This document shows positions 1-8,726 of a DNA stretch of 64,000 bases, piece by piece; position 1 is the first letter of the stretch, and every line of letters begins with the position of its first letter. The stretch is from Halobacterium zhouii (GTDB lineage: Archaea > Halobacteriota > Halobacteria > Halobacteriales > Halobacteriaceae). A program made the position numbers and the translations under genes. Location: contig NZ_CP089593.1 in the NCBI RefSeq assembly GCF_021249405.1, positions 1,612,001 through 1,676,000 of the forward strand, read 5' to 3'. The notes beneath the pieces were generated by a model that did no database searches, was not told where the DNA came from, and worked only from the letters and a program-made list of their open reading frames with translations.

Positions 1-1470
1 GACCGCGACGAACTCGTGGAGTGTGCGGTGATGCTCCGGCAGGCAGAGCGCGGGTTCGTGGACCGCGTCCACATCCCGGAACGCGCCGACGACGTGGCCG
101 CCCAGCACGTCTACGGGATGGCGATCGCGGGGCCACTCCGGGAGTCCGAGGTGAAGGCGACCCTGCGCTCGGCGTACCCCTACCGGGACTACGACGATGA
201 CGCGTACGAGCGCCTGCTGCGCTATCTCACCGCGGACTACGAGGGGATGGAGGACCGGAACGTCTACGCGAAGGTGTGGCGCGACGAGAACGACCCGCCG
301 GAGGGACAACACCACTACTCGGAGTTCGACGTGGGGCGGACGCTCGTCGGGAAGCGCGGCCGCCTCGCGCGCCCGATTTTACTCCAGAATCTCGGCACGA
401 TTCCGGACTCCTTTACGGTGAACGTCTACACCCGGGGTGACGACGAGTGGGTCGGGCAACTCGACGAGAGCTACCTCGACACGCTCGAGGCGGGCGACGT
501 GTTCGTGCTCGGCGGCGACCGGTTCGCGTACCGCTACCGCCGCGGGTCGAAGGTGTACGTCGACCCGACGAGCGAGCGCGCGACCGTGCCGTCGTGGTTC
601 TCCGAGCGCCTCCCGCTCTCGTACGACCTCGGCAGGGAGATCGCGCGCTTCCAGTCCGAGTTACTGAACCACTACGAGGACGGCGGCGCGTCGGCGGTGC
701 GGCGGTGGCTCCGCGAATTCCCGCTGGACGGCAACGCGGTGCGGGCGCTCTCCCGCCTGTTCGACGACCAGATACGGTACGCGGGCGCGGACAGCGTGAG
801 CACCGGCGAGCGCATCGCCATCGAGGAGGTCAAAGACCGCGGCGACTACCGGCGGCGTTACCACGTCCGCGTCCCGTTCGGAAGGCGGTTCAACGACGGT
901 CTCTCGCGGGTGCTGGCGTACCGCTGCGCGCAGGAGGCGAACGCGAACGTCGCGGTGTCGGTGGCGGACAACGGCTTCACGCTGTCGATGCCGCTGAACC
1001 GCAAGGTCGACGTTGCGGGCCTTCTCCGGGACACCGAACCCGGGGACGTCCGGGACCTGTTGCGGCGCGCGCTCCGAGACACGGACCTCCTCAAACGGTA
1101 CTTCCGCATCAACGCGACGCGCTCGCTGATGATACTCAAGCGGTACAAGGGCTCCGAGAAGTCCGCGAGCAAACAGCAGGTCGCGAGCGAGATGCTGCTG
1201 GGGTTCGCCGAGGAGTTAGACGAGTTCGCGGTGATGGAGGAGACCTACCGGGAACTGACGGAGGACAAACTCGACCTCGCGGGCGTCCGGGAGGTGCTGG
1301 CGAGAGTGCAGGCGGGCGACGTGACGGTCCGCGAGACCACGCTCGAGTCGCCGTCGCCGCGCTCGTTCGGCCTGGCGACGCTGTCCGCGAGCGACGTGGT
1401 GCTCTCGGAGGACGAGGACGCGGTGTTGCGGGAGTTCCACGAGCGGGTGCGCGAGCAACTGGAAGAGTGA
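1..1470 (+). CDS. Lhr-type ATP-dependent helicase, C-terminal part (5' end outside window)
   Basis: The reading frame is open from base 1, so this is the 3' part of a longer gene. About 490 residues are present. They match the region after the RecA domains in large helicase-related (Lhr) proteins: a winged-helix-like segment and the long C-terminal Lhr domain (for example the region around LGGDRFAYRYRRGSKVYVDP and the basic RALRDTDLLKRYFRINATR helix). No Walker A or DEAD box is visible, as expected if they lie upstream. Lhr proteins are 3'-5' DNA or RNA-DNA helicases linked to DNA repair. The GTG at 16 is an internal codon rather than a likely start. The family call comes from recognised sequence style and is fairly secure. 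Confidence 0.75.
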   Translation, partial: DRDELVECAVMLRQAERGFVDRVHIPERADDVAAQHVYGMAIAGPLRESEVKATLRSAYPYRDYDDDAYERLLRYLTADYEGMEDRNVYAKVWRDENDPPEGQHHYSEFDVGRTLVGKRGRLARPILLQNLGTIPDSFTVNVYTRGDDEWVGQLDESYLDTLEAGDVFVLGGDRFAYRYRRGSKVYVDPTSERATVPSWFSERLPLSYDLGREIARFQSELLNHYEDGGASAVRRWLREFPLDGNAVRALSRLFDDQIRYAGADSVSTGERIAIEEVKDRGDYRRRYHVRVPFGRRFNDGLSRVLAYRCAQEANANVAVSVADNGFTLSMPLNRKVDVAGLLRDTEPGDVRDLLRRALRDTDLLKRYFRINATRSLMILKRYKGSEKSASKQQVASEMLLGFAEELDEFAVMEETYRELTEDKLDLAGVREVLARVQAGDVTVRETTLESPSPRSFGLATLSASDVVLSEDEDAVLREFHERVREQLEE

Positions 1471-1498
1471 GACCGTCCACACTCCGGGTTCGTCGAGG

Positions 1499-1918
1499 TC
1501 AAACTTCGCCGATGTCGTGGACGGCGAGTCGGTCGTACGTCCCGCCGAGCACCACGCCGTACGCGACGTGCGCGAGCAGCGACGCGACGAGGAACGTCAC
1601 GATACCGTCCCCGAACGGGGCGGCAAACGCGCTGATGAAGCCGACCCAGAGCACGATGCTGAACACCAGTCCGCGGCCCGCGTCAGTGCCGCCGGGGAGG
1701 AAGCCGGCGAAACTCAGGAACATGAGCGGCCACCCGAAGATGCCGACGAGCACGAACAGCACGAAGCCGAGGAACTGCTGGTTCAGACCGACGAATCCGG
1801 CGAGTAACTGGAACGGGTTGATCTCCGTTCCCGTCAGGACGTCGCTGGCCAGCAACACGAGGATGAGGACCGCGGTGGCCGGAACGCCGGCCACGATGGC
1901 TGCTCTCCAGTCTTTCAT
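1499..1918 (-). CDS. small multi-pass membrane protein, haloarchaeal type
   Basis: A 139-residue very hydrophobic protein. About four membrane helices are visible (roughly residues 7-25, 36-75, 84-103 and 107-125), with short charged ends. I think it belongs to a haloarchaeal conserved family (DUF6789-like), but that assignment is from memory and not certain. No catalytic residues are evident. It is convergent with the Lhr-like helicase, ending 29 bp after that stop. It lies just downstream of the Dna2-like gene on the same strand with a 51 bp gap, so co-transcription is possible. Function unknown. Confidence 0.7.
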   Translation of the reverse strand: MKDWRAAIVAGVPATAVLILVLLASDVLTGTEINPFQLLAGFVGLNQQFLGFVLFVLVGIFGWPLMFLSFAGFLPGGTDAGRGLVFSIVLWVGFISAFAAPFGDGIVTFLVASLLAHVAYGVVLGGTYDRLAVHDIGEV

Positions 1919-1969
1919 GTTCGTGTAAGATGCATCACAGAACGAAAAAACTACTCCAGAAACGGCGTC

Positions 1970-4627
1970 CTACTCCAGGGACGCCCACTCCACCATGCGG
2001 CCGTACAGCGGCCGGGAGCGAAGCGCCGCCTCGTCGCCGACGAGCACGAGGCTCTTCTTCGCGCGCGTGAGCGCGACGTTCACGCGCCGGTGGTCCTCGA
2101 AGATGGGGCCGTCGAGGTCGCCCGTCGCGACGAACGACACCACGATGACCTCCTTCGAGGAGCCCTGGAAACGGTCGACGGTGTCGACGGCCACGCCCTC
2201 CCGCACTCGGTTGCCGATTTCCGCGACCTGCGCGCGGAACGGCGCGATGACGCCGACGTCCTCGGGGTCGAGTCCCGCATCGACGTACGCCTCGACGACG
2301 TCCGCGACGCGCTCGGCCTCCACGGGGTCGATGTGCGCGTCCTCGGTTCCCTCGACGTGGTGGAAGGACACGCCATCCTGCACGACGCCGCCGACTGAGA
2401 CGCCGACGTCCGCGAGTCGCTGGCCAGCCACCTCGCCCGTCGCCGGGCGCAACTGGCCGTCGTAGAACTCCTGAGAGGAAAAAGCCTGGATGCGCTGGCT
2501 CATCCGGTACTGCTGGTCGAGCATCACCGACGCCTCCGGGTGGGTCTCCACGAGTCGCTGGAACAGCGACTCCGAGAGTCGACCACCCGAGCGCACCACG
2601 GGCGGCAACTGCTCGTGGTCGCCGACGAGCACGAACCGATCTGCGCGGTTGATGGCCGCGAGCGTGTCCGGTTCCGTCAACTGGGAGGCCTCGTCCACGA
2701 GCACCACGTCGAACTCCTGCTCGCGCATGATGCGAGACCCCGAGGTCGACGTCGTCGCCGCGACGACGTTCGCGGACTGGAGCGCCGTCGCGCGCTCCGC
2801 CGGGTCGCCGGACTGGTCGAGTCGGAGGTCCTGCATGTCCGGACGGACGCCGTTCTCCGTCCCCACGCGCACGATGCTGTCGTGGCCCTGGTCCCGAAGC
2901 GCTTCGAGTGCGTTGTCCACCGCGCGGTTCGTGAACGCAGAGAGGAGAACGCGGTCGCCGCGCTCCACGAACGCCCGGATGAGCGTCGCGATGGTGTACG
3001 TCTTCCCGGTACCGGGCGGGCCGTGCACGAGCGCGAAGTCCTCGGCGTTCAGCGCGCGGTTGACCGCTGCGTTCTGCGCGTCGTTGTTGTCGATGTGGCC
3101 GTGGTCGGTGTCCGCGAATTCGGGGCTCTCACGGTCGAACAGCACGTCCTTCTGGCGTTCGTCGCCCTTCAAGAGCGCGTCGTGGAGCGCGGTGAGCATC
3201 CGGTCGACGTTGAGTTCGGACGGATAGACGTCGAGGCGGCGCACGTCGACTGGTTCGTCCGTCGTCACCTCCACGCGGGACTCGTCGAGGTGTTCGATGC
3301 GAGCCATCTCCGCGGTGCCGTGCACGGGGTCGCCGTCCGACGCGAGCACGCGGTCGCCCTCCCGGATCTTCGACGCCGCCGCGCTCGGGCGTTTCGCAGT
3401 GAGCCGCCACCGGCCGTCCTCGAGTTCCGTCTGCCCGGCGGGTTCGAGGTCGATGACTGCGCGGTCGTCGTCGGCGCGCTCCGCCGGCGACTGCTCCCAG
3501 AGTTTGCGGTACTCGTCGTGGACACAGTGGCGCTCGCGCTCGATGGCCGCGTACATCTCGTCGAAGTACTCGCGCTCCTCGGCAGGGAGCGCCTGCCCGA
3601 GTTGGCCGGCCTTGGACTCCTGGTCGAGGCGCCCAGACACGACCATGCAGGTGTCCTGCTCGAAGCAGTACTCGCATTTCGCGTCGGCCTCGTAGCCCGT
3701 CGGCGGGGAGCCGTCGTGTTCCAGCGCCGCGAGGTGGTTGCGCTGGCGCACCACGAAGTCGAGGAACCCCTTCCCGACGGAGAACTCCTTGGCGGGCGAG
3801 AGGTCGCCCGTTTCCTCGTTGCGCTCGACCGCGGCGTTCTTCGTGTAGAGGAGTGTCCCGGTGTCCGCCTCGACGCCGCGCTCCTCCAGCATCAGCGCGT
3901 AGCACGCCGCCTGCACCTTGTCGTGGAAGCGCGGGTCGCGGTTCGTGTTCTTCCCCGTCTTGAGTTCCACGGGCATCCCGCGGCGGATGGCGTCACATCG
4001 CCCCTTGATGCCGAAGCGCTCCGAGATGAGAGTGTACTCGGAGCGCCACTGGTCGGTGTCGGTGAGCGTCCCCTGCTGGAGCCACCCCTCGATGGCCGAC
4101 GCGTTCGCGCGCACGTCCGCCTCGACCTCCTGTCTGTCGCGCCCCAGCAGACCGAGTTCCAGGCCCGCCTCGCCCACCCGCTCCTCGATGGCGTCGTCCA
4201 GGTCCCGGCCGCGGAGCAGGTCCCCGAACACCTCGTGGACGATAGTCCCCTTCGTCACCGGGTACTTCAGCGGCAACCCGGAGAGCTTGTTGAGGTAGTA
4301 GAGCCGTGGACACTGCACGAACGACCGGATGTTCGTCACGTCCACGAGGAAGTCCGGCTCCACCACGACGTACGACGACTTCGACGTCGAGTACTGCGTC
4401 TCGCCGTTCCACTCGTCTTCCTCCGCGTCGGTCACCACGAGTTCCATCCCCTCGTCGAGGTACTCTGCCGTCTCCGTCCACTTCCCCCAGAGCGTGACCT
4501 GGACGGACTCGGCTTCCTCCAGTGGGCGCACGCGTACCTCCAGAATGTCCTTGTCTCCGTACTGCGTGTTCACCGACCGCACCTCTGCCACGTCGGTGAC
4601 CTCGCCCCTGACGTTCACGAACAACAT
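1970..4627 (-). CDS. Dna2-like protein: OB-fold, Cas4/RecB-type Fe-S nuclease and SF1 helicase
   Basis: An 885-residue fusion. The N-terminal ~95 residues resemble an OB fold. Next is a RecB/Cas4-type nuclease: His131, Asp212 and the E-L-K at 221-223, bracketed by Cys106 and Cys318/Cys321/Cys327, the four-cysteine iron-sulfur cage typical of Dna2, Cas4 and AddB. The C-terminal half is a superfamily 1 helicase with GPPGTGKT (Walker A), DEASQ (Walker B), QYRMS and late VALTRAKK motifs. The architecture matches eukaryotic Dna2, which trims flaps during replication and resects ends in repair. I chose the ATG at 4627 because the frame upstream (to 4747) codes for unlike residues and runs into the palindromic element. 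The exact cellular role is inferred. Confidence 0.88.
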   Translation of the reverse strand: MLFVNVRGEVTDVAEVRSVNTQYGDKDILEVRVRPLEEAESVQVTLWGKWTETAEYLDEGMELVVTDAEEDEWNGETQYSTSKSSYVVVEPDFLVDVTNIRSFVQCPRLYYLNKLSGLPLKYPVTKGTIVHEVFGDLLRGRDLDDAIEERVGEAGLELGLLGRDRQEVEADVRANASAIEGWLQQGTLTDTDQWRSEYTLISERFGIKGRCDAIRRGMPVELKTGKNTNRDPRFHDKVQAACYALMLEERGVEADTGTLLYTKNAAVERNEETGDLSPAKEFSVGKGFLDFVVRQRNHLAALEHDGSPPTGYEADAKCEYCFEQDTCMVVSGRLDQESKAGQLGQALPAEEREYFDEMYAAIERERHCVHDEYRKLWEQSPAERADDDRAVIDLEPAGQTELEDGRWRLTAKRPSAAASKIREGDRVLASDGDPVHGTAEMARIEHLDESRVEVTTDEPVDVRRLDVYPSELNVDRMLTALHDALLKGDERQKDVLFDRESPEFADTDHGHIDNNDAQNAAVNRALNAEDFALVHGPPGTGKTYTIATLIRAFVERGDRVLLSAFTNRAVDNALEALRDQGHDSIVRVGTENGVRPDMQDLRLDQSGDPAERATALQSANVVAATTSTSGSRIMREQEFDVVLVDEASQLTEPDTLAAINRADRFVLVGDHEQLPPVVRSGGRLSESLFQRLVETHPEASVMLDQQYRMSQRIQAFSSQEFYDGQLRPATGEVAGQRLADVGVSVGGVVQDGVSFHHVEGTEDAHIDPVEAERVADVVEAYVDAGLDPEDVGVIAPFRAQVAEIGNRVREGVAVDTVDRFQGSSKEVIVVSFVATGDLDGPIFEDHRRVNVALTRAKKSLVLVGDEAALRSRPLYGRMVEWASLE

Positions 4628-4705
4628 CTCGCAGTCCCGGCGAAAAACGTTGTCGCTCCTAGGAGGAGTTGGCGTTCGTCTTATGGACAACTTCAGGTGT
4701 GACAA

Positions 4706-4982
4706 CGCCCAGAAAGCCCCCGGTCGCTCGCGGTCGCTCGTCGGCATATCTGCTCACTGCGTTCGCAGATAGTGGCCGACGAACCGACCACGCAAGCGCG
4801 AGCGACCGGCCCCTTTCATTCCCTCCCCGCTACCGGCTTCCCGGTATCCTGGTGGATTGAAAGGGCGAGCGCGCCTCGCGGGCGAAGCCTGTGTGCGCTC
4901 AGCGGCCACTGTCCGCGAGGGAGCGAAGCGACTGAGAGGATATGTCGCTGAGCGCACGCGAGGCGCGTGAGGGCTTTCAGGA
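4706..4982. repeat. structured intergenic element, copy A (divergent copy)
   Basis: It fills most of the 448 bp between the divergent Dna2-like gene and the 5076 gene. Imperfect terminal repeats are CCCAGAAAGCCC at 4708-4719 and GGGCTTTCAGG at 4971-4981. Inside are three adjacent hairpins. The left arm 4720-4809 closes with a perfect 13-bp stem (4720-4732 with 4797-4809) and holds an inner TATCTGC/GCAGATA hairpin. The core 4810-4865 pairs CCCTTTCA with TTGAAAGGG and has an apical TACCGG/CCGGTA hairpin. The right arm pairs 4870-4880 with 4957-4967 (11 bp) and 4893-4904 with 4946-4957 (12 bp). No convincing coding frame is present. The layout matches copies at 23352 and 55955. The remaining flanks hold promoter sequence only. 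Confidence 0.85.
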
Positions 4983-5075
4983 GAAGTCGGCTACGAGAGC
5001 GAACCCGCGGACAATTCTGCCAACTCGGACTAGCGAGGACACCGCTTAAGTCGCCGAACTACCAACCCCCACCCG

Positions 5076-5624
5076 ATGCGAGTACGGGACTGGGACGACA
5101 TCGTGAACGAAGTCGTCGATTCGGGCGTGGACCCGGACGGCTGGCGTGCGGTCGCCGGAGACCGACAGCGCGGACTCGGCGAGGACTTCTACCTCGGCCA
5201 TCCCGGCCGCGGCGTCTACCACCTGAAGACGTACGCGAAGAACCCCTTCGAAGTGAAGGGCGTGGGTTCCCGGGTCGCGCGGAAGATCGACGACGGTCTC
5301 GACGAGTTCCTGCCGAGCGACGACGCGGGGCGGTTCGCGGTGCAGTCCGCGGCAGAGGACGAGGACGACGCGAAGGACCGCGCGAGCAAACTCGAACAGG
5401 TGTTGCAGGCGCACGCCGACGCGCCGACGACGCCCGCGGACTTCTTCGAGGACGCGATGGACGCCGTCGAAAGCCCGGCGTTCGGCCCGATGGACTACGA
5501 CCCGTACGGCCGTCCCGACGCGATGGACGACCTGGCCGACGAGTTCGCGGACGCCGACGAACTGCTGAACAGCGAACTCGACGACCTCATCGAGGACGAC
5601 GACGTCGGTCGTGGGTTCCGGTAG
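5076..5624 (+). CDS. conserved haloarchaeal hypothetical protein, acidic
   Basis: A 182-residue soluble, very acidic protein. The first ~75 residues (DWDDIVNEVV..., then FYLGHPGRGVYHLKTY and a KIDDGL helix) look folded, and the rest is a low-complexity Asp/Glu-rich region with a predicted helical tail. I recognise no catalytic motif or named family. Start: ATG at 5076, with an upstream AT-poor region adjoining palindromic element A. It is transcribed away from the Dna2-like gene. Function unknown. Confidence 0.7.
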   Translation: MRVRDWDDIVNEVVDSGVDPDGWRAVAGDRQRGLGEDFYLGHPGRGVYHLKTYAKNPFEVKGVGSRVARKIDDGLDEFLPSDDAGRFAVQSAAEDEDDAKDRASKLEQVLQAHADAPTTPADFFEDAMDAVESPAFGPMDYDPYGRPDAMDDLADEFADADELLNSELDDLIEDDDVGRGFR

Positions 5625-5821
5625 GCGCTTTCGCCAGGGGGCGCTTTGCTCGCGCAGTAAATCGCCGACCTGCCTGGGTCTCCGGCCCACTCGGTCGACG
5701 AACGTTACTCCCGTTCGGACACATCGAGGGCTCGCGTCGGCCAGCGCATCAGTTCCACAAACGAGAACGCTTCTGGTGTCAGATGTACAGGATTTATGCT
5801 CGGTGAGCGGGCAGACGGGGT

Positions 5822-6163
5822 ATGGCACGCCTGAACTGGTCTGGCATCCTGCTGGTCGCGCTCATCTTCCCCATCGGCGGCGTCGGACTCCTGTTGTTCG
5901 GTCCAGCGGGGATGATCGGCGCGCTGATGTTCCTGCTGTTCGTCGCTCCGGTCGTCCAGAACGCTCGACTGGAGACCCGAAACCGGATTGCGGAACTCGA
6001 GGAGCGCGTCGCCGCGCTCGAGGACGCCGGCGACCGGGGTTCGACGAGCCCTCGCGCAACTTCGCCTCGCGAGGACGCCGGCGACGCCGAGACGGAGTCG
6101 TCCGAAACCAACGGCCATTCCTCCGACGACGACGCACAGTCGCCTGACGAAAGCGACGGGTAG
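5822..6163 (+). CDS. small membrane protein with acidic cytoplasmic tail
   Basis: A 113-residue protein. The first ~45 residues form two hydrophobic helices (LLVALIFPIGGVGLLLF and MIGALMFLLFVAPVV). A short heptad-like stretch follows (NRIAELEERVAALED), suggesting a coiled coil, and the last 45 residues are Ser/Asp/Glu-rich and probably disordered. A TATA-like TTTATG lies at about 5793-5798, 24-29 nt before the ATG, so the gene is probably leaderless. No family is recognised. A role at the membrane through coiled-coil partners is only a guess. Confidence 0.65.
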   Translation: MARLNWSGILLVALIFPIGGVGLLLFGPAGMIGALMFLLFVAPVVQNARLETRNRIAELEERVAALEDAGDRGSTSPRATSPREDAGDAETESSETNGHSSDDDAQSPDESDG

Positions 6164-6218
6164 CGGTCCACCCGGGAACCGGCGATTGTCCTAAACTGCC
6201 GGAGGTCCAACGCGAAGT

Positions 6219-6626
6219 ATGGTCGACGTGACGTACTACTGTCCGCGCTGTGGCGCAATCGCCACGCTGGAGCGAGACGCGTATCTCGCGGACAAGTCCG
6301 TGACACCGTTCCCACTCGAGGGGTGGACGTACGTCTCGCCCGGGGATAGCTACGAGGCAGACGACGTCGACGGCGTGCGGTTCGTCTGCGGGGAGAGCGA
6401 CATCGAGTGGTCGTACCCGCCGGATCTCGGCCAGGAGGACGCGCCGGAATCGGGCGAGACTGTCGACGATTCGCCCGGCTGTGGCGAGCCGTTCTATCTG
6501 AACTTCGTGCGCTACGAGGACGGCCGGGAGGTCGAGGGTGACCAGGAATCGGAGTACGTCGAACTCGCCGAGGGGTCCGTGCCGAGCGGTCCCCGGGGGC
6601 CGTCCGGACCCGGTGGACCGCGGTGA
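6219..6626 (+). CDS. small zinc-ribbon-like hypothetical protein
   Basis: A 135-residue acidic protein opening with YYCPRCG (Cys8, Cys11), a classic half of a zinc ribbon. Two later cysteines (FVCGES and a GCGEPF motif near residue 90) could complete a metal site. The C-terminal end is a Gly/Pro/Ser tail. It looks like a haloarchaeal protein of unknown function and has no enzymatic motif. It is read in the same direction as its neighbours, 55 bp after the membrane protein gene, so it may be co-transcribed. Confidence 0.65.
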   Translation: MVDVTYYCPRCGAIATLERDAYLADKSVTPFPLEGWTYVSPGDSYEADDVDGVRFVCGESDIEWSYPPDLGQEDAPESGETVDDSPGCGEPFYLNFVRYEDGREVEGDQESEYVELAEGSVPSGPRGPSGPGGPR

Positions 6627-6769
6627 CACGGAGCCAAGGCCGACTCCAGTGACCGAGTGGTTGGCCGACTGCGGTAACTCCGTACCCGGACCGACGGCGT
6701 CTGCCGCCCGTCGTCGGATGCTCCCCGAAACCCACACGCTTTACTCGCGGCGCTGTGTGGCGTCATGGT

Positions 6770-7255
6770 ATGCCAGAACTCACGCGCCGCAACGCAGTCC
6801 GCGCCGGCGTGCTCTCGCTCGCGGGTCTCGCGGGTTGTTCTACGGGGTCGGGGTCGTCGACGAAGCACAAACAACCGCGCCTCGACCGGGTTCGCGTCAG
6901 CAACTCGCTGTCTCAGGAGGTCTCTCTGGACCTGCAACTGGAACTCGACGGCGACGTGGTGTTCTGGCAGGACGTGTCGCTCCCGGGGACGAACGACTGG
7001 TCGAACAACTCCGGCAACCAGAGTGTCCAGGGCGCTACGTTCACGCCGCCCGCGTTCCCGCAGAAGCGCGGCGAGTGGCTGGTGCGGGCGCGCGTCCGGG
7101 ACACCGAGGAGACGTTCAAGACGCTGTTCTCGAAGGAGACGACCGCCGAGTCGTGTCTCGACATCGGCGTGAACGTCCAGCAGGACGGCGTCGAAATCAC
7201 GTACGTGGCGACCCACGACTGCGCTCCCGCTGGCACCACGACCACCGAGTCGTAG
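6770..7255 (+). CDS. Tat-exported lipoprotein, unknown function
   Basis: A 161-residue protein. The N-terminus carries a twin-arginine signal (TRRNAVRAG) followed by a hydrophobic stretch and the lipobox LAGC with Cys23, so it should be exported folded and lipid-anchored outside the membrane. The mature part is mostly beta-like and resembles haloarchaeal secreted proteins of about 150 residues. I preferred the ATG at 6770 to the TTG/ATG codons slightly upstream because the Tat motif then sits at the usual distance from the start. Substrate or partner unknown. Confidence 0.7.
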   Translation: MPELTRRNAVRAGVLSLAGLAGCSTGSGSSTKHKQPRLDRVRVSNSLSQEVSLDLQLELDGDVVFWQDVSLPGTNDWSNNSGNQSVQGATFTPPAFPQKRGEWLVRARVRDTEETFKTLFSKETTAESCLDIGVNVQQDGVEITYVATHDCAPAGTTTTES

Positions 7256-7307
7256 CTGAACGGAATCCCGCGGAACGCTTTTCGCCGTCTGTGCGCAAAC
7301 ACGCGCC

Positions 7308-8690
7308 ATGACAGTCCGTATTCTCCACTACGCTGACGTGGAGAACGCCTACGACACCCCCGAGCGAATCGGCAGACTGGCCGGCGCTATCGAGGACCAC
7401 CGAGACAGTGACACGGTCGTCACGGGAGGTGGTGACAACACCGGCCCGGGCGTGTTGTCGCTCGCGTGCGACGGCGCGCAGGCACAGGACTTCTTCGACG
7501 CCGTGGAACCGGACGTCGAGACGTTCGGCAACCACGACTTCGACCCCGGGTTCGACGCCGCACGAGAGCGAGCCAGCGAGTTCCCGGGAACGTGGCTGAA
7601 CGCGAACGTCTACCTCGACGGAGAGCGCTTTGCCGCCGAGCACACGTCCCCGACTGCGCTCGTAGAGACGGCGAACGCGACGGTCGGATTGGTCGGCGTG
7701 ACCGCGGAGAACACGCCCGAGATCAATCCCGTCGCCGGGTCACTCGAGGTTCGGAACGCGGCCGGCGCGGTCCGCTCGGCCGAACAGGACCTCCGGGACG
7801 CGGGCGCAGACCACGTCGTGGTCGTCTCCCATCGCGGGGGAAGCGACGAGGAACTCGCCGCGAACGTCGACGCGGACGTCATCCTCGGCGGCCACGACCA
7901 CGACCAGCACGTCGCTCGCGTGGACGACACGCTCGTCGCGCGGCCCGGGGCCTGTGGCCACGCGCTGCTGGAAGTGACCCTCGATGGTGACGGCGCGACG
8001 GCCACACACCACGACACCACGGACTACGAATCTGACGAGGCGGTCGCCGGCGCGCTCCGGGAGCGACTGGCCAAAACCGGGCTGACGGAGACTGTCGCGC
8101 GCGCCGAGGAACCAGTCACGCGCACCGAGCGCGACCGGAAGGGCGGGGAGAGCCCTGTCGGGAACTTCGTCACCGACGCGCTCCGCTGGGCGGGCGACGC
8201 TGACGCGGCGCTCATCGTCGGCGGCATCCGGGAGGACGACCCGCTCTCGGGCGACGTGACTGTCGCGGACCTCCACGGCCTCGCGCCGTTCGACAACGAC
8301 GTGCTGGTCGCCCGCGTCGACGGCGCGACGCTCCTCGACGCGTTGCGCGACCTCTCGCTGGCCGCGCGCTACGAGGACGAGGACGTGCCCGCGTGGTGGT
8401 TCGGCCACGTCTCGGGTGCCGAACTCACCTACGACGACCGCGACCACTCGATAATCGAGGCGCGCGTCGGCGGGGAACCGGTGCATCCGGACGAGCACTA
8501 CGAGGTCGCACTCTCCGATTACCACGTCGTGACCGACCACATCGTGCGCGCCATCGGGAGCGAGGACGTGGTGCGGACGGCGGCGACGCTCCGGGATGCG
8601 CTCGTCGAACGCGCCCGCGAACACGGCGTCAACACGGACGTCGAAGGGCGCATCCAGCGGCCGTACCTCGACCAGCCGACGATTCACTGA
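7308..8690 (+). CDS. 5'-nucleotidase/UshA-family metallophosphoesterase, cytoplasmic paralogue 1
   Basis: A 460-residue two-domain protein of the 5'-nucleotidase/2',3'-cyclic phosphodiesterase family. The N-terminal metallophosphoesterase domain has GGGDNTGPG (about residues 42-50), GNHDFD (about 72-77) and GGHDHD (about 190). The C-terminal 5'-nucleotidase domain follows from about residue 255 (SPVGNFVTDALRWAG). The first motif is HYADVEN, so the metal ligand His of the usual D-x-H is Glu. No signal peptide or anchor is present, unlike classical periplasmic UshA, so it should be cytoplasmic. A close paralogue is encoded at 41803-43146. Nucleotide or phosphoester hydrolysis is inferred from family; the substrate is not known. 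Confidence 0.82.
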   Translation: MTVRILHYADVENAYDTPERIGRLAGAIEDHRDSDTVVTGGGDNTGPGVLSLACDGAQAQDFFDAVEPDVETFGNHDFDPGFDAARERASEFPGTWLNANVYLDGERFAAEHTSPTALVETANATVGLVGVTAENTPEINPVAGSLEVRNAAGAVRSAEQDLRDAGADHVVVVSHRGGSDEELAANVDADVILGGHDHDQHVARVDDTLVARPGACGHALLEVTLDGDGATATHHDTTDYESDEAVAGALRERLAKTGLTETVARAEEPVTRTERDRKGGESPVGNFVTDALRWAGDADAALIVGGIREDDPLSGDVTVADLHGLAPFDNDVLVARVDGATLLDALRDLSLAARYEDEDVPAWWFGHVSGAELTYDDRDHSIIEARVGGEPVHPDEHYEVALSDYHVVTDHIVRAIGSEDVVRTAATLRDALVERAREHGVNTDVEGRIQRPYLDQPTIH

Positions 8691-8726
8691 CACGCCGCGA
8701 CCTGCTGTCGCGCCGCCATCCGCTGG

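Noticed and set aside
447..1928. 493-residue plus-strand open frame over the Lhr end and the 1499 gene
   Set aside because: Arg-rich shadow frame; the other frame has the Lhr domain and the minus strand has the membrane gene.
2540..4702. 720-residue plus-strand open frame over the Dna2-like gene
   Set aside because: It is antisense to a gene with strong helicase and nuclease motifs. Its composition (His, Arg, Val, Leu-rich) is that of a shadow frame in GC-rich haloarchaeal DNA.
4628..4747. 40-residue N-terminal extension of the Dna2-like protein
   Set aside because: It runs into the terminal repeat of element A, and the OB-fold starts naturally at the ATG at 4627.
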